A DNA stretch of 64,000 nt from Ariolimax columbianus (lineage: Eukaryota > Mollusca > Gastropoda > Stylommatophora > Arionidae), in the NCBI GenBank assembly GCA_036924085.1, contig JAVGWX010000006.1, forward strand, positions 43,432,746-43,496,745, in the 5' to 3' direction. Below are positions 22,203 to 33,529 of this stretch, piece by piece. The notes under the pieces are model-generated. The model saw only the letters and a program-made list of their open reading frames with translations. It made no database searches and was not told the DNA's origin. The translations under genes were made by a program, and so were the position numbers. Position 1 is the stretch's first letter. The number at the start of each line of letters is the position of its first letter.

Positions 22203-23400
22203 TATATACAACCAGCTTCTTTTACATTTTCTTGTTTTAGAAACTATGCACATCCAATCTATTCTTGAATGCATTAATTGACTCTTCCACCACTATTTAC
22301 CGTGGCAATGCATTTCAAGCATTCCACACTCTCTGACTAAAAAAATATTTCTTAATATTTAATCTGGACCTTTCTTTAATTAATGTGTAGCTATACCTTC
22401 TTGTTCTAGTAGATTGCTGGTCTTTGCAAAACTTCTGTAGTCTAATTGAAAATGTCCGTTGATTATCTTTTAAACCTGTATTAAAGTCACCTCAAATTAT
22501 TTTCTGTTCTAGACACTGTCGGCCGGTTTTTCAGTCTTTCCTCATAACTGTAATTCAGGAATCCCACTATCAGTTTTGTTGCTCTTCTTGTTATCCTTAT
22601 TAACTGTGACATTCCACTTTTTACCTCACACTACTCAGTACTCCTTATTTATGCCCATTCTCTGTCTTCTTCCCGTTAACCAATTTGTATATATTTGGCA
22701 ACTTCATCACCTATTCAATGTGATATTAACTTACTAAATAATCCTTGATGAGATACTTTATCAAAGGCCTTTGCAAAATATAGATAAATAACAACTTCTG
22801 GCCCCTCTTTATCTATCATTCTAGTAACCTCCTCCATGACTTCTAATAGATTTGTTAAGCTCGATCTCCCTTTAGTAAATCCATGCTGGCTGTTTCTCAT
22901 TAAATTAAATTTGTCTAAATGCACTACAAAGTTTTTTGTTTGTTATTGACTAACATTTTACTTTATTCGCCGGTATATAATTTGCTGGATAAGATGTTTT
23001 GCCCTTTTTGAATAAGGGGATCACTCCTGGATCTTTCTAATCCTATGGAACAAAGCCATTTGCAAGGGATGGAGAACATAATAAATCGAAGGGTTTTGCT
23101 AGTTGGTCTCTAATTTTAGACATCAATTTTGATCGGATACCATCTTGACCTGAGCATTTATCCACTTTCAACCCCTCCAATTTAAAAAAAACTAATTTCC
23201 TCCGTAATACAGATTGATCTTAATCCCGCTGTATCCATATCCCGTTGGAAAGTATCTATGAGCTGTGGAATCTTGGAACAGTCTTCTATTAGTAGAATGG
23301 GCCGATGAATTTATTGAGTAAGTTAGCAGCATATCTATTCTAAGAACTGAACTTTAAAAAAAAAAAACCGATTTGCTGGTAACTAAATAGTTCTTCAATT
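22083..23400 (-). pseudogene. CR1-like LINE relic (LINE-E)
   Basis: The frame 22715-22924 reads NSQHGFTKGRSSLTNLLEVM and VIYLYFAKAFDKVSHQGL. This is the CR1/Rex-type RT region QHGFxKGRSCLTNLLEF...VDVIYLDFAKAFDKVPH, with the catalytic Asp of motif A read as Tyr. Below it, RRATKLIVGFLNYSYEERLK marks the post-RT domain. Above it, DPLIQKGQ and related fragments fit the PLFKKG region. The 3' end carries the block shared with other CR1-like ends here (ACTGGTTTAGAGGACTC on the plus strand), interrupted by a long (TA)n. It is long but heavily mutated. Confidence 0.85.
22108..22199. repeat. (TA)n microsatellite inside the CR1-like 3' end
   Basis: About 90 bases of TA. Other copies of this 3' end read GAGTCTGTATACAACCAG at this point, so the run lies between the GACTC and ACAACCAG blocks. 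It probably grew from the short TATA of the element. Confidence 0.95.
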
Positions 23401-24340
23401 GTCTTATTTTCTCTTTCCTTTCTGGCGTATTTCAAGTGAAATCTTTGTCAGTTAGTATTTAAATGTCGTTGAACATTACATTTTTCTACATCTACATTTG
23501 TAAGACATAACCAACAAACTCATTTTACTTTAACTTCCGTAAAGATATATTTCTCTTCACATCCTGAATGCAAATGACACGTTCTTTTAAAAATTGCTAT
23601 TCATTATTTTGGTTTAAAGTGCATCGGAGAACACAATCTAATATCTCGAATACTCAGAAGATTACCATCAGATACTTTTGTAAGACAAAACACAATGCGA
23701 ATGCAATTAATAGCAGGTCACGCGCAAGCGCATCAAATCAATAATTAGAAAGTAGGCAGATCTCATAAGTACGTGAAAATTTATGTTTGCGTAACTTTCT
23801 GCCTCGCCGTGTGCGTTTTTTTGGGGGTTACTATGGCAATGACTGGCAAAACGATTTTCGTTTCATATAAAAATAGGCCAAACTTTTCAACTTCACATGG
23901 AACTATCAATCTGATTTAGTAATAACAATTTTACCAATTCGACCTCGGAGTTTAATAATGTATGAGATCGTAGTGTTAGAAACATCTCCGAAGGTGACTA
24001 CAGCTTGCTTTTATGAGGTGAAGTGGCCAACTCCCATTGTCGCTGCCTTCCTTTCCAAATCAGTATGTCAGAATCTCATATCAGCTGGTTCTACTGGAGT
24101 GTTCCGGTACAAGATGGAACTTTAACTGAAAACGTTATCTAATAATCATGGTGTATATGCTTAGATATTTGGGATTTCTTTCATGCAAATTGTGTTGTAA
24201 TTGTGCACCTGTGTTATATTCTATCAAATTGTACACTTGTTTCAGGACAAAATCAGGTTGTTAAATGAAAAAAAAATTAGTTGGATTTTGATCTTTTATA
24301 TGTAATCTTCATGATGTGATTCAGAGCAAAAACGAAGTTT
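23401..24340. other. AT-rich, no gene recognised
   Basis: No motifs on either strand. Confidence 0.5.
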
Positions 24341-24343
24341 GAC

Positions 24344-24472
24344 AATTACTTAAAAAGGAATCGAAATGTTATAGAGTGACTAAAACAATTACTAAGAAAG
24401 GAATCGAAATGTAATAGAATGACTAAAACAATTACTTATAAAGGAATCGAAATGTTATAGAATGACTAAATA
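24344..24472. repeat. About 43-bp tandem repeat, 3 units
   Basis: AGGAATCGAAATGTTATAGA and ATGACTAAAACAATTACTTA recur three times in order near 24355, 24400 and 24442 with few changes. Confidence 0.8.
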
Positions 24473-25139
24473 TGTTAAGCCTTAGCAAATGCTCTCACAA
24501 AAGAATAGTTGATTCAGCTGTAGATTTAACAGAAGTCTGTTAATATTTTTGTTCATTTTATTTACTAAAATATTACAAATGTTTACCAGAAATAATAATT
24601 CCCCAGATGTATAGCATGCAATAAGGAAACTAAACAAGCATCAAGAAACAACTTAAACAAAACTAGTCAAAAAATTAAAAATAAACATGTATCAATGAAT
24701 AAAAACGAAACGAGAACATACTCTATTTACACCTTATCGTGGTTCAGAATAAACATAAGAGAGAATTGTAAAACAAATAAAAAATACCATAATAAATTTT
24801 TCCAGACTGCTTAGCAAACTACATGTAGAATGAAATGAAGCAACGCCCACATATACACGAAGTTAAAAGTAATATTTACTTTAGACTGCCAATGGAAAAT
24901 ATCAATCACTGAACAACAAATCCTCAAGTTTCTGCACATTGAAGTTAATTGGAATGATGGAATTGCTTTTAATAACGTTTAATTTAACTTAAACATGTCC
25001 GTTGTCTGCGTGCGCCGACTTCTATTTCTCATATTGTAACTAACTTCCCCATAACCTAGAGAGCTGACATTTTGCACAGTCTTTACAAGTGCGACCTTTT
25101 AGTCTGCCAAATTGTGACGGATCCTGGACAGATCATTCA
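24473..25139. other. AT-rich, no gene recognised
   Basis: No clear motifs. It lies downstream of the hAT-like relic on the minus strand and could include part of that element's 3' side. Confidence 0.45.
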
Positions 25140-26460
25140 ACATCTATTTTTGAAAAACGTGGTTTCTTAATATTTCTTTTGTTGAGTCACAATCACTAAG
25201 CCGTAGTAAGTGAACACGTTGCAACTGAATCCAGAACGAATTGCCGGTTATTTGACGTCCGAGTTTGCCACCGAATCCGTCGTGGCACCGTGAGAGACGA
25301 TTGTCATGACCCTGTAACAACGTTGTGCTCGTAAAAAGCAAGATACATGTTACTTATAAATATGATTTGTTGACAAAATAATCAGTCTATGAGTTCATTT
25401 TGTGACAGGCAAACTCATACTCTGAATTGTGAAAGTTAAAATGAGTAAATAAGCAAACGTGAAAATGACTTTAAACGCTTAAAATTACTTTTTGCACCTC
25501 AGAGTTTATTTATAAGGTTTGCACCAGAGAAAAAAACGGTCAACAACAACAACAAAAAATAAATAAAAAGATACTTGCACAAATCCACAAGAAAATCATT
25601 CCATAATTTGAAATTGCTCTGGACCAAAAATACACAACATTGTAACAGATTTCCCTCTGTGTACTTGTCTTTCAAGAAACATAATTTTATAGAAGATGAA
25701 TCAATTTCATTTGAAACTGAGTTTGGAGTTTTTTCAACATTACAGTCAAATAGATTTTCAAACAACCTGAATTCAACTGTTTCATCCCAGACAAGAACTT
25801 TCCTCCATCAGTTGTCACGTACTGGTTCTACATTTTTGGTTATATTCTGGCAAAGTTGATTGCACACCTTTAAACGAGTCCTCTCCAGTTACTGTGCTGT
25901 GCACTGATGCTCATTTTCTTGGGTGATATTAAATTCACTATCAATATCACGGATGAATACTATGATTTGTGAAGTATCACACACATCAGTTGATTCATAT
26001 CGTGATGGAGAATAACAGGTATAATTTCTTGCTTTGTTCACAATTTCGTGAGCTATATTGCTTCTAATTTTATCAATTTAAACCAGCTGCAAAATTTTGA
26101 AAATATTTGTGTATTTTTTCCTGGACAAAACTTTTTCGTTGCTTCCATCGTATACTCTTTGATTATATCTAGGTTGGTGAATGGTTCGTCTCTTTTAGCC
26201 AGCACATAAGCTACCTTGTACTTGGTTCTGGTTAAAGCTTCATTTGTTGTTCGTCTTCATAAAAAGAGCTTGTGAAAGTATACTGTGCGTGAATTGATTC
26301 ACGTAATATGGGAATAATTCGATCCGTGTTTGATCTCATACTGCCGTTTTAAATTGTACTCCTTTCGAACATCTACAGTGTCCTTGCGTATGTCACGCAG
26401 GACTTTATCATCTGTTTGCAAATAGAAATACTTTTAGCTCATTAAACAGTTGGTACCTTA
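25140..26460 (-). pseudogene. hAT-superfamily relic, GTF2IRD2/ZBED-like transposase
   Basis: From high to low coordinates on the minus strand I read: KEYNLKRQYEIKH (about 26350-26310), resembling the end of a BED/C2H2-like finger (KEYNLRRHYETKH); YKVAYVLAKRDEPFTNLDII and KEYTMEATKKFCPGK (about 26230-26120), the conserved A..IAK...PFTEGEF.K block; CDTSQIIVFIRDIDSEFNIT (about 25988-25929), matching the DESTDV.DTAQL..FIRG...F.ITEE catalytic-domain segment; and near 25330-25220 LLQGHDNRLSRCHDGFGGKL, resembling the LQGKDKLI C-terminal part. Stops and a large internal deletion make it inactive. hAT enzymes cut and paste with 8-bp duplications; none was identified. ORFs 25499-25765 and 25575-25859 are fragments or shadows. 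Confidence 0.7.
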
Positions 26461-26789
26461 GTATCCACTATATTTTCTTTTCCCTTTCCATAACTGAAAG
26501 GTAAAGAGATAGACATGCATTTTTCAAGTTTCTGCTGTAAAACTAATTTTTAGGCCGGCTGTGATGTGACCGTGGATTGTAGTTTGGAGTCCTCTGATTT
26601 ATAACAATAACTGTCTTTCGTTGTTGATGGAGAAGACATGACTACAACTGTTTCCTATTTTACGATGTCCGATGTTACTCGTTTTAAGTTCTTCACTCTT
26701 TACGGGTTTCCTCGAATAGCGAGTCGGAGCGGTTCTTCTAAATACCTAGCCCCACTGACACATTTTGGCATGAGCAGTCTGCATTGCTA
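26461..26789. other. Probable further hAT 5' sequence; no gene recognised
   Basis: The minus strand contains KLEKCMSISLPFSYGKGKEN in one frame, possibly the N-terminal leader of the hAT relic. The plus ORF at 26638-26832 has no recognisable domain. Confidence 0.35.
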
Positions 26790-27140
26790 CGTTTGTTGTT
26801 GTTTGTTGTTTGCGAATGCCCACAATGAGTAGGTTAATCTCTTGTGTGCCCTGAAAAGCACGTTACGTGGCGGATTGCAGTAGCTTTCCTCACATCACGG
26901 GCGTGCTAATGAAGATGTACTGGGGTCCTCCAGGCGGTTGTGCTATGCGTGTTGCTTACCACTACAGGAATCACGGTGATCCATCACCTTGTTAGCCAGG
27001 CTGCCACGAAAACAGCCCGTTTCCGGGAAGGGCTACTATGAAGCCAAGACGAGGGTCTTGTCCAGTATGTTTTGCTTAAACCTGACTAACATGTCTGATC
27101 ATTATATTTTGCCTGACCAGTCGTTAGTCTTCCTTCACGT
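26790..27140 (+). mobile_element. Dispersed repeat R2
   Basis: A good reference copy: GCGAATGCCCACAATGAGTA, TTGTGTGCCCTGAAAAG, CATCACGGGCGTGCTAATGA, GCCACGAAAACAGCCCGTTT, then one to two units of the 37-bp array (CTGACTAACATGTCTGATCA) and CCTGACCAGTCGTTAGTC. It is preceded by (TTG)n. The AAC-type end suggests the retroposed strand is minus. Confidence 0.8.
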
Positions 27141-28109
27141 TGCTAAATTTGTCAGAAGGCTAATAATTCTGCTGGCGGTTATTGATAAACTTCAAGAATT
27201 CCCTCCTTTCTATACCTACTGTGTCCATAATGTGTGATTGTCAAGCCAGAATGACAGTACTGTTATTTCCTTGAACCCTAGCATGATTCTGACAGTAAAT
27301 CCACACCAGCCCCTGGAGGTTGGATGTCTCTACATCTTCTTAATCCCCCAACATAATTATGACAGAAAATCCACACCAGCCCCTGGAGGTTTGATGCTTT
27401 GCCTTCCATATAATTCTAAGCCAACTGTACCTTCCGAATTAAGGATTGTGATTCCAACACGATGGCTGTCATTGTTAAAGAGGTCTATGGTAGCCATCCC
27501 ATAGCGGCGGTCACTGTTTCCATCTCCATTCTCGTATGTTTCGCTATGCAATGTCATTATGTGAAAATAGTTTTACCGAAGCCACCCATAAATGAACACA
27601 GAAAGTATTTTGGCACAGGCTTTCTGAAAGCAGCAAAGCATAGTTGATTGTCATGCTGACCTTCTTATCCTGTTTTTTTCCCATTTGTATACAGTGTTCC
27701 AAAATAATGTTTACACTTCTTGAACGTTAATAACTCAAATTAAATAACAGGCAGCATGACCTTTTTAAAATGTCACATTTCTTAAAGTTAATGGTGTTCA
27801 AATTAGAAAATTAGTAACACTTTCATTGTTACACATGTTCACGAGCCACTCACAAAATGTTGTATGTCTTTCTAGATTGTCCTCATCCGTAGTGTGCCGC
27901 AACCGGGAATATCAGGCTTACACTTTGATTGCACTAAAAGGCGATGGCCACTTGTCTGCAACATCTCGTCTTTCGTCTGTTTTCGTACTCTTCCTGCTGT
28001 ATCGTCCCTTCGTCACATTCCAAAATCCCTTTAAAATCTACTTACGTTGCTAGAAATCAAACTTGCTTACCTCAGCCATTTTTGTTTCTAGTACACTTTT
28101 GCCCTTCGC
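27141..28109. other. No gene recognised; direct duplication at 27283-27400
   Basis: AAATCCACACCAGCCCCTGG with flanks occurs at 27297 and again at 27367, a duplication of about 70 bases. CAGTGTTCCAAAATAATGTT at about 27690, then AACGTTAATAACTC, resembles the start of some mariner-type elements but I cannot confirm it. No coding motif. Confidence 0.45.
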
Positions 28110-28400
28110 CGGAAACTAGAAACAGAAGAACGACTGCACGGCTCTGACGCAACTCAACGTATTCATTACAATGCCACTGACGAATGCATGTGCGGTACTG
28201 GGAAAATGACCGATGAACATCTGCTGCAAAACTGCCCGACATACGAGGATCAGAGAAAGCAGATGTGGCCATCACCAGTGGCAACACTAGACAAGCTCTA
28301 TGGCAGTGTCGACAGCCTCAGGATGACCGCTGCTTTTTTCGAAAAAATAAATGTTGACGTCTGACAGCGTACGAAGAAGAAGAAGAAGAAGAAGAAGATT
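28110..28400 (+). pseudogene. LINE-A 3' fragment with (GAA)n tail
   Basis: The frame near 28150-28362 reads ATDECMCGTGKMTDEHLLQN, CPTYEDQRKQMWPSPVA and LDKLYGS, then SLRMTAAFFEKINVDV and a TGA. This is almost identical to the intact LINE-A C-terminus (TDECPCGTGKMTTEHLLQNC ... SLRMTAAFFEKIMVTV). Eight bases after the stop is (GAA)n, ending near 28397. High similarity suggests a relatively young, strongly 5'-truncated insertion. Confidence 0.9.
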
Positions 28401-29085
28401 ACAGTGCCAAACACAAACAGTCCAAACAGGTTATATTTAATAGGATTTCTGATATTAAAGATTAAATATTGTAAACATTATTTTGGGATACTTTGTCTGA
28501 TCTGCTGGGGAACTAACTCGCACTAACTGGCTGCCGAAAGGTTACCTCATGGGGCACCGGTGAGAGATATATTCCTGATTTCAAGTTATTGTTGTTTCTG
28601 TACTTATTGCTACTGTTTCTAACGATTGCTATGTGGTTATTACGATTGCCAATGCTGTTGATATAAGATATACTATTCTTATTGTTGAACGTACAATAAT
28701 TTTAATAGCAGACACTATACATATTTTTATATCAGTCTAAGGAAGGGACGAGTAACATCGGGTTCAGGTTACACATACTGATCAAGATTCAACGTCATGT
28801 CCTCCTCAGTCGTGATGTGACACAGGATAATGATCAACGGATTGAGCCTTTAAACTGCATCCCAAGGGGATAAGCTTACTGAGGACAATCTCACTGCAAT
28901 ACAGGCAGAAGTGTCCTGTATACCCTCTGAAGTACATCCGGGATGATTGAAAAGCCTATGCAACCCACCAGCAACAAAACATCGTCAACAGTTAATCCAG
29001 CAATAGCTTCCAGTAACAACATATTAACCTTACCAAAACTTCTGGGATGCAAGTTATTAGTGCCAGGATAAAGGTATATCCAGAG
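28401..29085. other. No gene recognised
   Basis: AT-rich, motif-free. Confidence 0.5.
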
Positions 29086-29089
29086 CCAA

Positions 29090-29245
29090 CAATATCACAA
29101 ATAATCAGGTCCCAACTGAAGAAGATCGCATCCTTCGATCTAAAATGCTACATGAGGGTGCTCAAAATACCATGGATAGGAAAAAATAAAACTGCAGAAC
29201 TGCTACAATAGCTCGATATAGAACAACACTGAGTAATAAACAACA
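29090..29245 (+). pseudogene. LINE-B-like fragment
   Basis: A plus frame reads IIRSQLKKIASFDLKCYMRV and LKIPWIGKNKTAELL. This fits the ...KKLxxFEMKCYRRILxIPWxxxxTNxxLL segment of endonuclease-RT LINEs. Stops follow. It is only about 50 codons, so family assignment is tentative. Confidence 0.6.
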
Positions 29246-29867
29246 TAAGCATCGGTGCCTAGGGGTAAACCTCCGTTTCACAATCCCAACCCACCTGGAA
29301 CAAATCACACTCTTGTCCAGTTTGGCAGAGACGATCTTTTTTCGTCCCTCTAGGGCAACCTACTAACAAAATAATGACAACCTACCGTACTGCATACTTG
29401 CTCAGAAACTTATAACAGCCAAATAGGTGGCGGTTGTAAGAAGTGCCGTTCTGCAAAGAACATGCTACTTACTTTTGTATGGGTGCAGACGAAGCCCATT
29501 GGATAGATTAAGCACGCACGTTAAACAACTTGATTAAAGTGAAACACAGCTGATAGTCGTAAAAGATGTTACCGAAGCCCGAATTACGAGCAATTGAAAG
29601 TAACACTGCAACCTGCCACGTAAGTCGTAAGTAAGGAATAACTAGTTTTTAGCATCGAGTTCGCTACTTTATATCAAAACACCTTCATTTCTTCTACCGC
29701 CCTTGCAATGTGGTGATGCAGAGAGGCGGGTTGCGTAGATAATCCTGAATATGTAAGAGCAACCCTTGAACAGCCTACGTAGATTTCATAACCACCTTAT
29801 TTTCTGGACTTTAATGCAGACACAAACTGAGTTTGTCCCCACAATCTGCCTCTGTGGGGAGGAAGAC
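29246..29867. other. No gene recognised
   Basis: No motif seen on either strand. Confidence 0.5.
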
Positions 29868-30392
29868 TAACGTCTGGTCAGGTAAAACATATTGATCAGA
29901 CATGTCAGTCAGGATCAAACAAAACATACTGATCAGACATGTCAGTCAGGGTCAGGCAAAACATACTGATCAGACATGTCAGTCAGGGTCACGCAAAACA
30001 TACTGATTAGACATGTCAGTCAGGGTCAGGCAAAACATCCTGATCAGACATGTCAGTCAAGGTCAGGCAAAACATACTGATCAGACTTGTTAGGCTTATG
30101 GAAAATATACTGACCAAGACCCTCAAATCGGCTTTCTCGTAGCCCTCCCTAGAAATGGGTTGTTTTTATGGCAGAATGGCTAATAAGGTGAGGGATTGAT
30201 GTGATTCGCATAGTAGTGAGTGACACGCAGATGAAGCCATGCATAGCACAACCGTCTGGATGACCCCGGCCACCTTCATCAGTACGCTCGGGATGTGAGA
30301 AAAGCTACGACAACCCGCCGCTTAACGTTCTTTTTATGGGGCACAACAGAGTAACCCACTCACTGTGGGCATTTAACAACAACAACAACAAT
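29868..30392 (-). mobile_element. Dispersed repeat R2 with six-unit 37-bp array
   Basis: Plus-strand order: CGTCTGGTCAGG, about six units of GGTCAGGCAAAACATACTGA plus TCAGACATGTCAGTCAG, then AAGACCCTCAAATCGGC, TTTTTATGGCAGAATGGC, GCTCGGGATGTGAGAAAAGC, and finally GTGGGCATTTAACAACAACA, an (AAC)n tail. This is the reverse of the copy at 26790-27140. Confidence 0.85.
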
Positions 30393-30394
30393 TT

Positions 30395-30560
30395 GCCTCT
30401 GCGTAGTGTCGCGGTATTCATCGCGGATTATTTTTCCGGTTGGACTTTACACACAGCGCATCTCACATCTCACCTTATGTCCTTCTAGTAAGGTCTGTGA
30501 TTGGCATTGGAAACACAAGGTAGAAATGAATAGCGCATTGATCAGCCTCCTCTTAGCTGA
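30395..30560 (-). pseudogene. LINE-D fragment
   Basis: The minus strand reads KRRLINALFISTLCFQCQSQ, TLLEGHKVRCEMRCV and a broken GKIIRDEYRDTT. This matches 56276-56150 (CYQCQFRSLLET, ISCVRSADGKTIRD) and 33980-33850 (KRRLIITPVVPTLCYQ). It covers only the post-RT connection region. Confidence 0.75.
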
Positions 30561-30785
30561 AACCATTAAACTATAAAAAACATTAACAAGTATGGACAAG
30601 TTTATTAAAAATAATATACAACTAAATCATCAAAAACTGGACAAGACCATCCATCGAGAGGTCTTCAAGAAATCTGGAGACGGCGACTCAGGATATGAAG
30701 ATTTCACGTCCATTTGTTGATAGCCTGTGGTCCTCTGGGAGCTGAAAAGGTTTTTAATGATCGATTACACAAACTCGTAACTCTT
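30561..30785. other. No gene recognised
   Basis: Short unique stretch, nothing seen. Confidence 0.4.
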
Positions 30786-32190
30786 TATCATCATCATCAT
30801 CATCTAGCATGTCTTTTGTAGAACGTCGCTCCCATCACAGTCTGTCTGAAAGAAACTCGTTCTCTTGAAAAACTCTAGCCTTCGCCACAGTCATACTCAG
30901 GCATTCCTGGATATCTTGGTGCCATCATCTTCTTGGTCTACCCCTTCCTCTTTTGCCTGGCACTATACCTTCCATCACCGTTCTCTCTAGACCGTTGTGT
31001 CTCTTGATGTAACCAAAGTATTTGCATTTTCTAGCCAAAATGGAATTGATAAACCAGTTCTCCTCTATGCTCAACTCTTGCCGAATGTCTACATTTTGTT
31101 TTTTTCTCTGTCTAGGGTATTTTGAGGATCTTTCTGTAACATTTTGAATCGAAGGATTCGATTCTTTATCTAGAAGTTTTGGTAATCGCCCATGATTCAC
31201 AGCCATAAGCTGCCACAGGAAAAATACAGGCTCTCAAGACTTTTACTTTTATCATTTTGTTGGTGTTCTGCTATAATTTCTTCAGGCTGTTCAGTCTCTG
31301 CATTGCCATAGCTAGTCTTCTTCTGATATCTTTCGAGCAGTCGCCATTTTTGTCAATTCTGGAGCCCAGATATTCAAAATGTGTGACCTGATCTGTTTCC
31401 TCACCACCCACTGTAAATTTATGCTGACATTGTGTTTTGTCGGTGGTCATTATCTTTGTTTTATTTATGTTTATGAACAGGTTTTGATCTTTACTATGCC
31501 CATTAACGGCTGAAAGTAGCTGCTCTAGCCCTTCTGCACATCTTGATAGTATCACTGTGTTATATGCGTATCGTAACTCTAGAATCTCGTACCCTCCTCT
31601 CCCCCCCCCCCCCAATCGTAAATGGGTCGAAACTTTCAATGTTCTCTTCTTCTCGAACATTTCTCATAATACATTCTGAATATATGTTGTACAGATAAGG
31701 GGACAGGATACATCCCTGTTGGACTCCCTTTTGTACTACAAATCAATCTGATGTTTGCCCAGATACTCGGACAGCTGCTTGTTGATCTTGGTATAACATT
31801 TCAATGAGATGGACTATATGCAAGGGAAACCCGATTTCCTTCAAGATTCTACACAGATTTTGATGTTTTACCGTGTCGAAGGTCTTGGTGTAATCAATGA
31901 AACATGTGTACAGATCTACATTAAACTCTCTACATTTTTCGAAGACATTCCTTAAATTGAATATGTGGTCCCTGGTCTTCTGTCTTTCATTAAACCTGCC
32001 TGGTCTACGTGAATTTATGGTTCAAACCTTTTCTCTATCCTTTTTAATATGATTCGCAAGAGTATCTTGCTAGCGTGGCTGATCAGCGCGATAGTTCGGT
32101 AGTTCGTGCACAGCTTCAGATTGCCTTTTTTTGGGAGAGTAATATAAATTGATTTCTTCCATGCTTTATCACAGTCTGTTAATCAGTAAT
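30786..32190 (-). pseudogene. LINE-B (RTE/CR1-group) RT relic, longest copy
   Basis: From 5' to 3' on the minus strand: WKKSIYITLPKKG and NYRTIALISHASKILLRIIL (about 32150-32050), the RT fingers; VDQAGLMKDRRPGT; FIDYTKTFDT in a shifted frame (motif A); QQGCILSP-like near 31700; then the frame 31271-31660 with ELRYAYNTVILSR, where FADD reads YAYN, and HFEYLGSRIDKNGDCSKDI; and 30925-31206 with KCKYFGYIKRHNGLERTVME and PGKRGRGRPRR. It ends at the family block and an ATG tail near 30789. Frameshifts, stops and the lost catalytic Asp pair show it is dead. A 13-base C run at 31601-31613 falls in Gly-Gly codons before the active site. Confidence 0.9.
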
Positions 32191-32730
32191 TAGCTTTAAA
32201 AAGCAATTGAACTCACCTTTGAGGTATATCAATACCATAAAAGGCCATCAAGCAAATTACCCACTTCCGCTACCGAAGTACTGTGTATTTACAGGATAGT
32301 CACTCACCCGAACATAGCGTGTCTCCATCAAATTAATTATCAGTGAAATATTCCGGACTGCCTTATCAAGACCAGTTCACGCTCAGTCGTGCGTGTTGTT
32401 TTATCACAGATTGTCTGTTCGCGTGGATTTTGGACCACTTTTGGATATTTTCATTTATACAATAGCTTTTCAGTGAGTACCATCATGTAAGATATTACGC
32501 AATTGTGTCAGTTTAATTAATTTTAATTCAGTTATATTTTTTTCGGGTGGGCGTTGTTGTACTACTCTTTAATTCATTGTTCGTTATTTATCAATGCTGT
32601 TATTGTTGTTTTGTTTGTTATAGCCTTAATCCAGAATCGCCTTTAGGTTCAATTATCCTCTGTATCTAACGCTATTGCTTGTGCTGACCTCTAGCAGTTG
32701 TTGCTGTCGTTTTGCTTCTTCTTTTTCTTC
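32191..32730. other. No gene recognised
   Basis: AT-rich, motif-free. Confidence 0.5.
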
Positions 32731-32734
32731 TTGT

Positions 32735-33038
32735 TATTCTACTACTACTACTTCTGTTACTACTACTATTACTACTTCTACTTTTACTACTACTACTACT
32801 ACTACTACTATTTCTACTACTACAATTACTGCTACTACTACTACTGCTACTACTACTACTGCTACTACTACTATTACTACTTCTACTTTTACTACTACTA
32901 CTTCTACTACTACTACTACTACTACTACTATTACTGCTACTACTACTACTGCTACTACTACTACTATTACAACTACTACTACTACTACTACTACTACTGC
33001 TACTACTACTATTACTACTTCTACTTTTACTACTACTG

Positions 33039-33076
<38 letters not shown>

Positions 33077-33080
33077 GCTA
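32735..33080. repeat. (ACT)n microsatellite
   Basis: About 345 bases of ACT triplets with scattered substitutions. Long Thr, Tyr, Leu and Val ORFs on both strands are artefacts. Confidence 0.95.
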
Positions 33081-33089
33081 ATACTAACT

Positions 33090-33200
33090 TAAGGTAACTT
33101 GACATCTTTATACTGGTTTAGAAGACTCTTCAATCTGTATACAACCAGTTTTTTGGAGGGTGAAATTTACCAATGTGCGGGTCTATCTTAATAAACTCAA
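33090..33200 (-). mobile_element. CR1-like (LINE-E) 3' end plus R4 fragment
   Basis: AACTTAAGGTAACTT, TTTATACTGGTTTAGAAGAC, TCTGTATACAACCAGTT, then TTGGAGGGTG and GTGCGGGTCTATCTTAATAA. The same succession is at 42896-43085, so the CR1-like tail and R4 are joined in more than one place. Confidence 0.7.
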
Positions 33201-33210
33201 CCAATAGTAT

Positions 33211-33430
33211 TTCGGGGATCACGTCGATCCCCCACCTTACTGTATAGGTTGCTATGGAAACAGCCCGTTTCCAGGAAGAGCTACGAGGAAGCCAAGGTGA
33301 GGGTCTTGTCCAGAATATTTTGCCTGAACCGGACTAACATGTCTGATCAGTATATTTTGCCTGAACCTGACTAACATGTCTGATTAGTATATTTTGCCTG
33401 AACCTTACTAACATGTCTTATCAGTATATT
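33211..33430 (+). mobile_element. Dispersed repeat R2, partial
   Basis: GGGATCACGTCGATCCCCCA, GCTATGGAAACAGCCCGTTT, CCAAGGTGAGGGTCTTGTCC, then three units of the 37-bp array (TGACTAACATGTCTGATTAG and variants). The head half is missing. Confidence 0.75.
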
Positions 33431-33529
33431 TTGCTGATCCAAACATTATTCTTTCTTCCCACTTCTGCAGTTAGAGCTTTTCGTTTTTTGTCCTACTATT
33501 CTTGCCTTGCGGCATCGCAGAAAGTCGGG

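Noticed and set aside
29868..30100. Regular 37-bp repeats as a CRISPR array (also 35705-36085 and 43722-44072)
   Set aside because: The whole unit repeats with no unique spacers, there are no cas genes, and the setting is a eukaryotic mobile element.
32675..33105. Long ORFs of poly-Thr, Tyr, Leu and Val on both strands
   Set aside because: They arise from the (ACT)n tract; a pure triplet repeat leaves most frames open. The same applies at 9132-9710, 10890-11207, 59635-59889, 61975-62367, 62433-63127 and 63164-63558.
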